Shown: positions 11,001 through 19,488 of the stretch, piece by piece
How the letters are laid out: the number at the start of each line of letters is the position of its first letter
Numbering within the stretch: position 1 is the first letter of the stretch
IMG/VR virus record: IMGVR_UViG_3300025085_000026
Span: 1-56,050 of that record
From: a virus
Length of the DNA: 56,050 nt
Reading direction: 5' to 3' (one strand)
The notes under the pieces: model-generated
Told to the model about the DNA's origin: nothing
Database searches by the model: none
Seen by the model: only the letters and a program-made list of their open reading frames with translations
Translations under genes and position numbers: made by a program

Positions 11001-14000
11001 CAGCATCAGCTGCTGTTTCATGAAGAGTAACACGTTTGTTGGAAACGTAACGTACAAAGTATAAGGTGTTAGTGTTAATTGAAGCAGCAGAACCACTCAG
11101 TTGAGGTAGAGTAGATCCCGCAATGTCAGTAGCAATTCTGACAAATACTTGCTGTGAAGTTGTATTAGAAGCAGGAACGTCAAAGATATGAGCAACGTTT
11201 GTCTCAATCTCAGATGCACCAACAACATTGGACTTGTACTTATGAAGATCATAGTTGCCATCTAGTACATACTGCTCAATGTAGATCTCAACATCAGGAT
11301 CAACTGAGTCAGTCTCAGGAGAGTACATGTAGATACCTGCTGCTGCATTCTCAGGAGATGTAGCAAGCATCATCTTGTTAGTCTCAGTTCCATCGAATAC
11401 ACCAGGATATTCTGCTGTGGATACTGCAGTGATTTCAATCTCGATGTCAGGAGCACCAGTTCCACCTAGTTGACCATCACTAATAACAACAACGTCTCCA
11501 TTTTGATATCTAGAACCACCATTAGCGATTCCATCAAGATTTACGCCATCGCCAAGTTGTAGAGAACCATCAGCATTAACCTGAATGTTAAAGCGTAGTC
11601 CAGTACCAGATGCTAATGCAGTACCATCTCCAGCAACTTTAGGTTGTGCAACTAATGAACGATAGAGACCTGTTGCTGTTGCTCTTGTAGTATTAGGAGC
11701 AGTGAATGATGTACCAGCGGCTTCAGTAACAGAAACTGCGGTAGCAGATAGAGAGAAATTCTCTGGATAAAGATTTCTACCAGGAGCAATAACATAATAC
11801 TTTGTATTCGTCTTAAATCCATCAGGTAGTCTAACAACACGCTTATCAGGATTTTGACCTGCTTTTGCACGAGGAATCAATCTAACAGCAGTACCAGTTT
11901 CAAGGTCATGTGGGTTAGGATTGCCTGCAAAGGTGCCTGTAGCAAGCGTGAATAGCGTTGCGCGAGCAGATAGACCAGATAGGTTAGTATTAGGTTCAAC
12001 ACGTGTTACAGAAGCAAATGTAGGCATTGTAATGCTACCTACCAATGTACCTTGAATAGCAGAGGTAATTAGTGCAGTCAAAGTAGTAATGTTGTTTGCA
12101 ATACCAGCACATGGAGGTGTTACAAGGTTGCCATTTGCATCATAGTCAGGAATAATGGTGTTATCAATTACTTGAGTAAGACCATGTGTACCTTGAACTG
12201 TGATTGTTTCTTGACGCATCGCATTGATGGCAAGATCTCTCGCCAGATTAAATGCTGCAATAGATTCAGTTTGCTCACCAATAACTGATGCGCTAGTGAT
12301 ATAGAGTTCAGCAGCTGCATATACTTTGTTATTACCACCAAATCTAATGTTGTATGCAATCTCGTTAAGTACAGTTTCAACGTCATCAATACAAGCATCT
12401 TCGATTGTTTCGCCAGTAGATGCTAGTAGACCTTGACCTAATTTTGTTCCAGCATATGCGGGATCATTAGCAATTCTGAAAACTGCTTCTGAAGCAATGA
12501 AACGTGCATTATCAGTGATTGCATTAGAAGCATCAACTTCAGTACCACCCAGTACACTATAACCAGAGTTAAGTACCAAGAAGATCTGCTCAAAGTAACC
12601 ATCAATTGTGGTTGCAATGTTAGAGCACTCAGGCAGTGGATCACCAGAAATTGGATCAACTCTGCTATCTTGAGTGATTGTTGGATCAGTCGTAGGAGTG
12701 ATCGCAGACCATGAACCTTGAGGAAGAGTGAAGTATAGGAAAGAACTTGTAGTTCCAGGACTTGTAGATTGTACAGGTCTTGTAGATCCAAAACTCAATC
12801 TAGCACCAGGAACACCCAATTCAATTTGAGTATCACTAATAATTTGCTTAATGAAACTATTACCATCTAGGTTAGTTGTAATTTCAGTTGGTGAAGCATT
12901 AAGTTTACCATTAGTAAAGGAAGAAGGTGTGTACTCATTAACCTTCATTCCAATGATAAGACCAGATGTGTCTCCAACATTGACAATTGCCGAGTTAGGA
13001 GTTAGAGAACAATCTCTAATTAGGTAATCAAAATTACGCATTGCTGCGATCATCATGCTCTTAACATAATCAAGAGCATCCAAAGTTTCGTTCAACTCAT
13101 TAAAGATGTAAGAGAGTTGACCTTGAATGTAGTAACCTTCTGCTGCTTGAATAGAGTTGATGTTACCACCAAGTCTCAAGTCATTGACAACAGCATCAAC
13201 AAAATATCCGATGTCTCTTTCGCACTTACCAATAACAATGTTTGGATTAGAAAGAAGTTCTGGGTACTTAGTAACAATGTACTGATAAGATTCGTTCTGA
13301 ATCAGTTCTTTGTTATCTTCAATTCTGTTAGCAGCATCTTGTGCATAATTGTCAACTGCTGCGCTTGCAGGAGTTAGAGTTTCGATGCCAACTGTCCAAG
13401 ACTTAAATCCACTTGGAGAAATTTTTGATGTAAACTCAAGTGGACCAGCAGGTTCTGAAGGATAACGAGAAAGATCAACTGCTAGTGTCTCACCTGTTTT
13501 AGCACCAATTCTATATCCATTAATGGAAGATGCTGGACGGGATTCTGGATCATTAACGTCATCACCAGCAAGGTATAGTTTAGTATGGTTGTTTCTAGAC
13601 TTAGATGCACTAACATCTAAAGTATACCACTGGTTGATGATTGTCGTACTCTCATTAATTGTACCAGGTGGAATAATATCAGTAATGTATCCACCCTTAT
13701 CTTGGTTGAAGGAGAATCCTTTGAAACCAACAGAGTGAAGTGATGTATTACCGAAGTTAGAGTTCGAGTTCGTGATGGACATATCTCCACCACTTTCCAT
13801 TAGGAAGTGATCGAAGAAACCAACAGCAAAGACCGAGACGCACTGAACGAAAGAGTCATCCGAAGCACGGATGTGGAAGTTTCTCCAGTCATCTTTCCAG
13901 TATGCATCACCCTTAGTATGGTAAGGAATGGTAGCAAATGCGTCAGTAAGTGATGCTTGGTTCCAAGTATTGGTAAGTCTGTCGTAACGAATGAACGCAC

Positions 14001-17000
14001 GATCATCTTTTTGAAGGCTAACTCCAGTATATTGAGCTACGACCATTGACTTAAATCCAGTCGCCTTAGATCCATCCGCCCACATGCCGCATTGACCCCA
14101 AGTAGAGCGGATCGAGCAGTTAAACACATAAGGAGATGCGGACTCAACAGAGTCAATTTCCGCAAGAACTACCGCGTTTGTAGAGACTCCACCGACTTCA
14201 CCAGAGAAATAAGTTTGACCAGATACAAGTCCAAGTGATGCTGCGGTATTATTGTATACTTCATACTCAAATACCTTAGGATTAACCTGATCAATCTTGG
14301 TAACCTTCCAGGTTCCGTTGATTTCATCAGATAGTCCAGAGTTAATGATAGCAACGTACTGACCTTCAAAGTAACCATGATCAATCTTGGTGACAATGGT
14401 AATGTTTGAATAACCGAATTGCGAAACGAATGAAACTGAACCAGCACCACTAATTGCTTGAGTCAGGGTAACTGTGTTACCAGAGATAGATTCAATTCTA
14501 GTGTTAGGATTGATAACTACGCTTACATCACTAGATGTAACTGTTGCACCAACGTTGAGTTTGCTGGTATCAGATACATTAACTAGTTGATCCGTGCTGT
14601 TAGCAGTTCCGATGAATGTAGTGGAATCCTCAACTTTAATACTCTCGATAGTTCTGCTATCAGATAGAGGACCAACGATTCTGTTTTCTTGAACCAGTGC
14701 TTCTAGTCCACCATCATCGATAGTTGGTTGGAATTGCTGGAATGACTTACCTACTTTTTCGTAGTAGTTATCAAGATCTTTAGAATCTGCATACTCCATG
14801 ATGCAAATTTTATGGTGAGAATACTCAGGAATTGCTAGTTGAGTAGAACCACGCTTGTTATAAACTTTACCGACACCTGCAGTTGCATCATACAGAGGAG
14901 ATTGTGCAGAAAGATCACCATCTTTGATAGTGAACTGCCAGATATAACAACCACCAGTTAGGTTGAAGATACAAGTTCTGTCTTGTGTAGTATCAGCAGG
15001 ATCAGGAACATACAGAGGACGAACAACTGTACGACGTAGGTCATAACCGATTAGAGAACAACCTCTAGGAACGATACAACCACCTTTTTCTGCGTTAAAC
15101 TTATAGAGAACGTTGTCAGGATTGCTTAGATCAACAATTGAATTATCCTGCCACTCTTCCAGTGCTCTATTGTAATTGAAGGAAGGAAGAACACCAGTAA
15201 CTTTAACAGATGCCAGATCGTCAAGATTTCCGACTGAAATAACGTCAGTTAGAATCGTGATCAATGTATCAATAGTTGCCTGAACATCTTGACATGTTGC
15301 TAGATTGCCAGATCCAGTAAAAGGAATTACAGGAGTATTAGCACCAGCAATAGCAGGTCCAGGAGAGATTGTCAGATCTTTAGCAAACAATCTGTTGGTA
15401 ACTGCTCTCTTTGCCCAATAACCAATAGCACCAAATGCAGTGACAGATTCTGCTTCTTCGCCTAGAAGACCATTAGAAATTGGATTACCGAAGCGGTCAA
15501 AATATGCTTTAGTGTTAGTAATGGTGTTAGCATTACCATCAGTTCCTAGGTCATCAATCAAACCATCAACAATAATACCAGCATCACGCTTGCACTTAGC
15601 ATGACCAGTAGAGACTTGGGTAGAAATTGTTTCTGCGGGAAGTTGTGAAAGATTCTCGTCAGTAACAGCAGTGATAACAATAGCACCCAATGTGTCAATA
15701 GCAGACTGAACGTCAGCACATGCAGCAGGGTTACCAGATTGTAGGTTTTCCTGTGGGTTGTTGGTGTTACCAAAGATAGCATCACCAGGAGTGATACCAT
15801 TAGGACCAGAATCTTTGAAGTAAAGCTGATTAGTAATCGCTTTCTTCATCTCACCGATTGCAAAGTTAAATGCAGTCAGTGACTCAGCAGTTTCACCTTG
15901 GAGACCATTAGAAACCCAGTTAGTTCCAGACTCATCAAAGTAATTTTGTGCAAGTTTTCTCGTATATACGTTTCCACCTGCTTCATGAACATCAAGGGCA
16001 ATAGCGTCAACAAATTGACCAATGTCACGCTTACACTTGATCTCGCCATCAGGGAGAATTGTGGAACTCGTTTCTGCAGGTAGAAGAGAACTGAGTAGGA
16101 AAGTACCATTGTTTGCTGCTAGATTTGCATCATCGAAGATTGTATCAACGATAGCATATAGCGTATCCACCATGTTCTGAATATCAGTACAGGCATTAAC
16201 AGAAGTGTTAGCAACTACTCCGTTACCATCACCATAAACTGCTTCACCAGGAGTTACTGTCAGATCCTTATACTCATTACCAGGAGATGATGTAGAAGTG
16301 AAGTTATTAGTCATTGCTGACTTCATCAACTCAATTGCTTTAGCAAATGCAGTCAATGCAGAAACTTCTTCTCCACGAAGACCACTGGTTGCATCATGAA
16401 CAAGACCATTTGTTAATGCACTAACGAATGCATGTGTAGATTGTGGTTCGTGCTTAATTGCTTGAGCAGTTGCACTAACAAATGTATGAGCTGATGTATC
16501 AGAAGAAGTACCAACGTTAATTGTAAACGTACCATCTTGACGTTCAAAAGCACCAGTTCCACCAACAAAAGTGTGAGCACCAGTATACTCGGAAGGTCCT
16601 ACATCAATTGTAATTGTATTTGTATCAACAACCGTGATATCCAACCAACGACCTGATGGATAATCAATACCAGGACGAGGATAAGATTTAGTCTCTTGGT
16701 TGCCATCTAGGACACATGTATACTCCAAAGAGTTGTCTTCAATCTTGATGTAATCTCCAGTAGAGAATCCATGATTTGCAACTGTTAGGGTAACAATGTT
16801 AGTTGTTGCATCGTATGGAGCATCAGTTGCTGTATGTGATGTAGAACCAACACTAGCAATAGCAATAGACTTACCAGCGAAAGGATCACTACCAGGACGT
16901 GGATATGTCTTAGGTTGTGTAGGATCAGTTAGGCAAGTGAATGTAAAGGAGTTGTCTTCTAGAACAACACCACGACCAACACCTAGACCATGCTGTCCAA

Positions 17001-18120
17001 CGGTGACTTCCATGACACCAGTTGCAGGATCATATGTAGCAGCAGATGGTTGGAAATACTTATTAGGACCAGAAACACCACCATTGAATGTGATAGTATT
17101 ATTAGTAGTCTGAGTTACAGAGAATCCTTTAATTGCGCCAGGATCAATACCAGAACGAGGATAAGATTTAACTGCTTGATCACCATCCATGTCGCAAGTG
17201 AACGACAAAGCACCTGCTTCTAGGAATACTCTATCATTAACAGCAATGTTATGATCATTAGCAAAGGTAATTGTAGTGCTACCATTTGCGGGATTGTATG
17301 CTGCGTCAGTTGGAGTATAAGAAACTCTGCTTCCTACCCAATCAGTACCAGCATCATTAAAGTAATTAGTAATATACTTTCTAGTATACTTGTTACCACC
17401 ACCTTGCTTAACATCAAGTGAGATAGCATCAATCAAGAACTTGATGTCGCGAACACAACTACCAGAGTTATAACCAGGAGGTACAGGATCAGGACGAATA
17501 ATAGCATCCATATGATCGAATGCATCTTGTGCAATCAGATCTTTATTTCTTTGGATGAGATTATATCCATCATTAAATCTAGACCACTCACCAGTAGCAG
17601 CATCATTAGGGTATACAAAATCAGGGTGTTGAACAGAAATTTCAGCAGCAGATCTATCAATGATCTCTTCTCTGTTCTTCTGAATCAGACGATATGCGTC
17701 CTTATAACGAGACCATGCACCTGTTTGTGGATCACCAGGATAGAAAAAATCTGGATGTTGTACTGATACTTCTGCTACTCCACGATCAATAACTTCCTGA
17801 CGATTTGCCTTCAGGAGGTTAGATGCATCAAAATATCTTGCTTCTACTGCAGTTTCTGTTACAAGACCTGGGCGGTTATCAATATAGTGATTACCTGGCA
17901 TCAACATGATGCTGAACTGGTCAAACCTGTCGTTATTTGCTCCAGGTAGATATGAATATCTAGATACTTCGATAAATGCCCTTTGAATCGTCTTAAATGG
18001 ACGTAAAGGTGAATTTCCTCGGTTGTTCAGTTCATCAGTAGCATTAAAGTCATCTGGAGATACATAGAGGTATTTTCCAGTCTTACTTGAATACAAGTTA
18101 TCAAGTCTTGTTAGCGGCAT
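5050..18120 (-). CDS. Giant repetitive virion fibre/adhesin protein (4356 aa)
   Basis: At 13 kb this one gene fills about a quarter of the window. The N terminus (LYVSPDDFNATDELNN, then SPLRPFKTIQRAFIEVSRY) resembles the start of phage pectate-lyase-like beta-helix proteins. Two copies of a roughly 43-residue unit ending HPDFxYPxDxxTGxWSR follow, then three YPRPG(I/S)D modules, then at least five diverged units starting C(K/V/E)RD. Later come beta-rich stretches and a C-terminal fibre tip with VNYFVDVSGTTLFKLP. Two-thirds of the way in, TTTIRNSLKV- and NGGDFVVNQN-type beta repeats appear. Proteins of this size and make-up are known virion structural proteins in cyanomyoviruses. It has its own late promoter; it is Asn/Thr/Ser-rich and lacks a signal peptide. 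Confidence 0.85.
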   Translation of the reverse strand: MPLTRLDNLYSSKTGKYLYVSPDDFNATDELNNRGNSPLRPFKTIQRAFIEVSRYSYLPGANNDRFDQFSIMLMPGNHYIDNRPGLVTETAVEARYFDASNLLKANRQEVIDRGVAEVSVQHPDFFYPGDPQTGAWSRYKDAYRLIQKNREEIIDRSAAEISVQHPDFVYPNDAATGEWSRFNDGYNLIQRNKDLIAQDAFDHMDAIIRPDPVPPGYNSGSCVRDIKFLIDAISLDVKQGGGNKYTRKYITNYFNDAGTDWVGSRVSYTPTDAAYNPANGSTTITFANDHNIAVNDRVFLEAGALSFTCDMDGDQAVKSYPRSGIDPGAIKGFSVTQTTNNTITFNGGVSGPNKYFQPSAATYDPATGVMEVTVGQHGLGVGRGVVLEDNSFTFTCLTDPTQPKTYPRPGSDPFAGKSIAIASVGSTSHTATDAPYDATTNIVTLTVANHGFSTGDYIKIEDNSLEYTCVLDGNQETKSYPRPGIDYPSGRWLDITVVDTNTITIDVGPSEYTGAHTFVGGTGAFERQDGTFTINVGTSSDTSAHTFVSATAQAIKHEPQSTHAFVSALTNGLVHDATSGLRGEEVSALTAFAKAIELMKSAMTNNFTSTSSPGNEYKDLTVTPGEAVYGDGNGVVANTSVNACTDIQNMVDTLYAIVDTIFDDANLAANNGTFLLSSLLPAETSSTILPDGEIKCKRDIGQFVDAIALDVHEAGGNVYTRKLAQNYFDESGTNWVSNGLQGETAESLTAFNFAIGEMKKAITNQLYFKDSGPNGITPGDAIFGNTNNPQENLQSGNPAACADVQSAIDTLGAIVITAVTDENLSQLPAETISTQVSTGHAKCKRDAGIIVDGLIDDLGTDGNANTITNTKAYFDRFGNPISNGLLGEEAESVTAFGAIGYWAKRAVTNRLFAKDLTISPGPAIAGANTPVIPFTGSGNLATCQDVQATIDTLITILTDVISVGNLDDLASVKVTGVLPSFNYNRALEEWQDNSIVDLSNPDNVLYKFNAEKGGCIVPRGCSLIGYDLRRTVVRPLYVPDPADTTQDRTCIFNLTGGCYIWQFTIKDGDLSAQSPLYDATAGVGKVYNKRGSTQLAIPEYSHHKICIMEYADSKDLDNYYEKVGKSFQQFQPTIDDGGLEALVQENRIVGPLSDSRTIESIKVEDSTTFIGTANSTDQLVNVSDTSKLNVGATVTSSDVSVVINPNTRIESISGNTVTLTQAISGAGSVSFVSQFGYSNITIVTKIDHGYFEGQYVAIINSGLSDEINGTWKVTKIDQVNPKVFEYEVYNNTAASLGLVSGQTYFSGEVGGVSTNAVVLAEIDSVESASPYVFNCSIRSTWGQCGMWADGSKATGFKSMVVAQYTGVSLQKDDRAFIRYDRLTNTWNQASLTDAFATIPYHTKGDAYWKDDWRNFHIRASDDSFVQCVSVFAVGFFDHFLMESGGDMSITNSNSNFGNTSLHSVGFKGFSFNQDKGGYITDIIPPGTINESTTIINQWYTLDVSASKSRNNHTKLYLAGDDVNDPESRPASSINGYRIGAKTGETLAVDLSRYPSEPAGPLEFTSKISPSGFKSWTVGIETLTPASAAVDNYAQDAANRIEDNKELIQNESYQYIVTKYPELLSNPNIVIGKCERDIGYFVDAVVNDLRLGGNINSIQAAEGYYIQGQLSYIFNELNETLDALDYVKSMMIAAMRNFDYLIRDCSLTPNSAIVNVGDTSGLIIGMKVNEYTPSSFTNGKLNASPTEITTNLDGNSFIKQIISDTQIELGVPGARLSFGSTRPVQSTSPGTTSSFLYFTLPQGSWSAITPTTDPTITQDSRVDPISGDPLPECSNIATTIDGYFEQIFLVLNSGYSVLGGTEVDASNAITDNARFIASEAVFRIANDPAYAGTKLGQGLLASTGETIEDACIDDVETVLNEIAYNIRFGGNNKVYAAAELYITSASVIGEQTESIAAFNLARDLAINAMRQETITVQGTHGLTQVIDNTIIPDYDANGNLVTPPCAGIANNITTLTALITSAIQGTLVGSITMPTFASVTRVEPNTNLSGLSARATLFTLATGTFAGNPNPHDLETGTAVRLIPRAKAGQNPDKRVVRLPDGFKTNTKYYVIAPGRNLYPENFSLSATAVSVTEAAGTSFTAPNTTRATATGLYRSLVAQPKVAGDGTALASGTGLRFNIQVNADGSLQLGDGVNLDGIANGGSRYQNGDVVVISDGQLGGTGAPDIEIEITAVSTAEYPGVFDGTETNKMMLATSPENAAAGIYMYSPETDSVDPDVEIYIEQYVLDGNYDLHKYKSNVVGASEIETNVAHIFDVPASNTTSQQVFVRIATDIAGSTLPQLSGSAASINTNTLYFVRYVSNKRVTLHETAADAESGDRALTFVSGTGNNFYLYANKRPSPLVFDPEFTTTGNNSGLWYLNVEDESNSGNSGTYNRYSILSRFHGGVELVNDFQTKTDPTLDTRYLRVEDERGKEDRVYRMRYVVPSYLETVRDPLNGFVIKCRTDDKRRLVPQRVLLKPIPGNPNNVASFFNPTNAGEQIGLNKSELIADQVRTIDPSVVDLLPEQQNLYDPYLEPKVIEFDSKISATIQSARKVQPILGSSDEFLEVTLFDHTIVNQSVKNEIFTVVRCNFLQGGFFTANATQSNDANKITWETVGGGTVQGEAYLQSYINDIETSQAVLVLKGVVGELDFIAGNVVLFKQGAVQIQLVETPNSFGDIARLDKAKRDNYLYRVEGANVYTIAPGDIVTDDTGQNAYFVATIEDQGNFDDSFYIFDINTLQERIANQQDGIYYLTCLRGNISPFPQGSGVGENFRNFKFSQPISQLYPINYKNDPLWFQVDGGTGVRDTSIVDVPATISAADNYVHGLVTVNDAKGSETKEMITDAISNSFLNRFTYTNVTTDSNGNIIDNRIQGQEGNATSGSEDRLIPISGDSQFPTERKLYVELRRPSIARSGNHTFEYLGFGPGNYSTGFPLRQEVVLTDKQDFYAQAKREDGGIVFYTGLNSNGDLYIGNKKVNAITGEETFLESASLIDSEDDDENIGTLVTTFDSPVTFNSTIVVAGKSSLNGPVEINVEASEGDALRVLSNISADEDQTLFAGSWRTQSDGDILLSGNKIRSAVFVLNARPKPSAQYGQSYTWRTNYLGSEPSNLTPWQDEDTAFYGTQVVEYGANLLKDPAAGDLLYKGSYVGESGSLGWILANKFTSFAAKIFRITADGTKNLTVEFAATFTNENVKILQDSQIRIINFSNNVLNGDWEVVDGTWSETGVTFQFQISTEIGAGTIYTATDWAGGDIQVSSKQWKEQGVLGAETIRTYTDERGDYRLGVNTVARTAFDAVLSNNVNEFTTPRANLDVVGTAFISGKTLVSYDVNGVVQENRYDNVGQDSGGNTIVNINGLGNLNSDQREGLTGALLTQKGFIPQDNALLVGGDSNNLDQPATLRVATSDDLTPGTTYTAGGRVGINTALGVTPERELDRNLVVVGDGRITGNFLISDDISVDGGDINTTSQAFNLINNNATILNFAGDAQLIDMFSNTSNDQTITIGANADFQTVRIGTNVPRSIFSVHALSENAFVDIATVADDADKDSQVFIGGAWGNADSKVVLGSAQTITGGTLEVGSKVAAGTGEARIFTQTGKARLFDDDRTQQVEAFTKANKITIASLGGTTTIRNSLKVQASATVDSSIILDGGTTAGIIEIVRERFSTPISLHNLGSLDTPNIDFYKYKSTGRVIDTPGVRLWGGSQDIAGGGRISGFDNLQAPDPSNLRVSGQYAFRFATGGSGSGAAFDISVAFDGTVSVEVVSTGTGYADNQQLTIADSLIGGGGAPDITLDINGVTDSSDVFILPISTPGAGDFDIGDLILLDRGNSASPNNIIVTGGGSITGLRDQAKSEIMRVVGLDNVTNPSDGQGFRISVTRAEEGTGDPTTQTSLGRSGWIDHPDGTVIAKLDKQPAASFITGKDIGSPGQPTVPDGIIDEPRSGIDSSTANVRIGVAEFGGVLTTLDLLRLDGAEIVGIADVISTDVQALIVNDGGSPAVENFRVNSTTGDTTIAGNVGIGLGFNQFTINGANGNTNINGTTTIENTLTLNGSTIVNQQFFTITNGGPSFQNDGVTVATPLRTTFEIDTANGNVTMNGGNLNIYAVDGTTERLTLTGAGDLTVYGSLSAEGDGLSKFGGPVQIAGDLTVNGGDFVVNQNGNEVFAVDDDGSLNIAGISNYISPTGGMKWVVANTSIINADANVNYFVDVSGTTLFKLPVNAQMGDMVRIIDISGILSYDKSLVVRAQSLVNVQGSQSNTGTTVTGNTLGENFSLTHNGGELVVQTPNAAFGLVFCGEVDADGNGGANPNKAGWYLMDV

Positions 18121-18153
18121 AACTACCCGAGCTTATTGTCGTTTTCCTTGATT

Positions 18154-18161
18154 TATTTATA
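18154..18161 (-). promoter_or_regulatory. T4-type late promoter TATAAATA
   Basis: Exact match to the T4 late promoter octamer on the minus strand, 33 bases before the ATG of the 4356-residue fibre gene and downstream of tRNA-Asn. No sigma70-type -35 is visible. Placement fits gp55-directed late transcription of the adhesion operon. Confidence 0.8.
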
Positions 18162-18194
18162 CACATCACGTCTACCTATTCAGTAAACTAAGAA

Positions 18195-18266
18195 CTCCCA
18201 AGGCTGGATTTGAACCAGCGACCAGCCGATTAACAGTCGGCGGCTCTGCCACTGAGCTACTTGGGA
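18195..18266 (-). tRNA. tRNA-Asn (GTT anticodon)
   Basis: 72-base cloverleaf read by eye: acceptor TCCCAAG/CTTGGGA, D stem GCTC/GAGC, anticodon stem GCCGA/TCGGC with loop CTGTTAA (anticodon GTT), T stem GCTGG/CCAGC with loop TTCAAAT, discriminator G. CCA is not encoded. It sits just before the late promoter of the Asn-rich giant fibre gene and after the last gene of the accessory block, so it is probably processed from that upstream transcript. Confidence 0.95.
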
Positions 18267-18410
18267 TTGTTAGGAGGATTTTAGGAGAAAGATGCACCAT
18301 GCAGGTGGACCACTCGCTCTTTATCAATCCTCCTTACTACCCTCTGCTATTAGAGAGGTTGTAGTATAGGGGCGCTTTCATATAAGAAAGATCTTTTGTA
18401 CTCCCCATAA
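18267..18410 (-). other. Intergenic stretch with 9-base inverted repeat
   Basis: 144 bases between an oxygenase gene and tRNA-Asn. AGGAGGATT (18272-18280) and AATCCTCCT (18326-18334) are perfect inverted repeats with 45 bases between them; a smaller hairpin GGTCCACC-like core lies inside. A structured leader or tRNA-processing element is possible. A 23-codon frame at 18337-18408 is too weak to call a gene. Confidence 0.4.
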
Positions 18411-18965
18411 TTACTCACGAAGTTCATCAAACGAATAATTGCAAGAAAAAGTTTTTCTTGTTTTTTTGCTATGATGAACATTTACTCCATGAAGAATTGT
18501 ACTAGGAAAGAAAATAATATCTCCAGGAGATACTTGTGGTGTCCATGTAGTACGGAACCCAAAGATTTCTTTCCATTTAGGTTTTAATGAATTGTTATAT
18601 CGATCATAAAAGAAAAATTGTCCAAAGTCATCTTCCTGTTGAGGGAAGAATACCGATGCAAAATCTACTTCTATATGATCATGTATTTCTTGATAAGAAC
18701 CACGTTCATAACAATTGATCCAAGGATCATGGAAAGTATATGAGAAAGATTTTCCCACAGACTCGCCAAACTTTTGCATGGATGGTTTAATTAACTGATC
18801 AGTTTCTTCCCAAGGACAAGCAATAGTTTGTACTTGGCACCCTTTAGTCCAATCAAAAGCAGTATAGTTTTCACTTTTGTTCAATACGTATGAAGTTAAT
18901 TCATCTGCATTGGGTGCTTGAAATTGAACAAAGAACTGATTAAATGAAAAAAGATCAGTTATCAT
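18411..18965 (-). CDS. 2OG-Fe(II) oxygenase family protein (1)
   Basis: 184 residues from the ATG at 18965; a TTG further upstream was not used because the ATG overlaps the cpeT stop by 11 bases, the pattern seen across this region. The double-stranded beta-helix fold is suggested by EIHDHIEVDFASVFF (metal ligands probably His and Glu of HxE), SPGDIIFFPSTILHGV (distal His) and a following Lys/Arg-rich turn then FSCNYSF (2-oxoglutarate-binding region). Such enzymes hydroxylate proteins, nucleic acids or small molecules using oxygen, iron and 2-oxoglutarate; the substrate here is unknown. Confidence 0.7.
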   Translation of the reverse strand: MITDLFSFNQFFVQFQAPNADELTSYVLNKSENYTAFDWTKGCQVQTIACPWEETDQLIKPSMQKFGESVGKSFSYTFHDPWINCYERGSYQEIHDHIEVDFASVFFPQQEDDFGQFFFYDRYNNSLKPKWKEIFGFRTTWTPQVSPGDIIFFPSTILHGVNVHHSKKTRKTFSCNYSFDELRE

Positions 18966-19488
18966 ATTTTTTAAATAAGAAGCATCCGTGCTGAGATCCC
19001 CAGACTTGTTTTTTTGACTCAGGGTCAAACCCCTTGTCCTCTACATTATACCACCCTTCGCCCAAAAATGCAACGTTTTCTAAGTAGGTTTCGTTATCGC
19101 CTTGCATGACGACACAAGAACATCCTGGTTCGATGCGACCTGCATAGTGTCCATTCTTGAACTCAAATATTGTATCACATCCTACCTTGTGTGTCAAGAC
19201 CATATTTAAAAGACTCTCTAGGTTTTTAAACCCAAGATGACGACTTTTATCTTCGATTTCGTAATTTTGTACTACGATATTACCTGTGCTATCGTCTGCT
19301 ACTATATTCAGCAAAAATTGACGATATGGTTTATGTGTCTTATTAAAATATGCTTGCTCACCATAAAACCACCCATCTTTAACCTTACGATGAGTAACTA
19401 CAATATAAGCATACCGAGAGGGGTATGTAAATGCTTGTATTTTATTATTGAACGTTCCTTCAAACCATTTACAAAAATTTTCAATCAT
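18955..19488 (-). CDS. cpeT: CpeT/CpcT-like phycobiliprotein lyase homologue
   Basis: 177 residues spanning the whole CpeT/CpcT family: N-terminal WFEGTFNNKIQAF, then YAYIVVTHRKV, EQAYF followed by PYRQFLLNI, IVVQNYEI, and the C-terminal GFDPESKKQVWGSQHG. In cyanobacteria these beta-barrel proteins attach or chaperone bilins on phycobiliproteins (CpcT attaches phycocyanobilin to Cys-153 of CpcB; CpeT is linked to phycoerythrin). Phage copies are known in cyanomyoviruses and may tune light harvesting or act as bilin chaperones. Its ATG lies inside the end of the 89-residue gene upstream (8-base overlap). Confidence 0.88.
   Translation of the reverse strand: MIENFCKWFEGTFNNKIQAFTYPSRYAYIVVTHRKVKDGWFYGEQAYFNKTHKPYRQFLLNIVADDSTGNIVVQNYEIEDKSRHLGFKNLESLLNMVLTHKVGCDTIFEFKNGHYAGRIEPGCSCVVMQGDNETYLENVAFLGEGWYNVEDKGFDPESKKQVWGSQHGCFLFKKYDN

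Noticed and set aside
5050-18120. Repeats in the giant gene as a CRISPR array or transposon
   Set aside because: Repeats are diverged in-frame protein modules without constant spacers or inverted ends.
18337-18408. 23-codon ATG frame in the gap before tRNA-Asn
   Set aside because: Too short, no coupling to a neighbour, no recognisable motif; may be chance.
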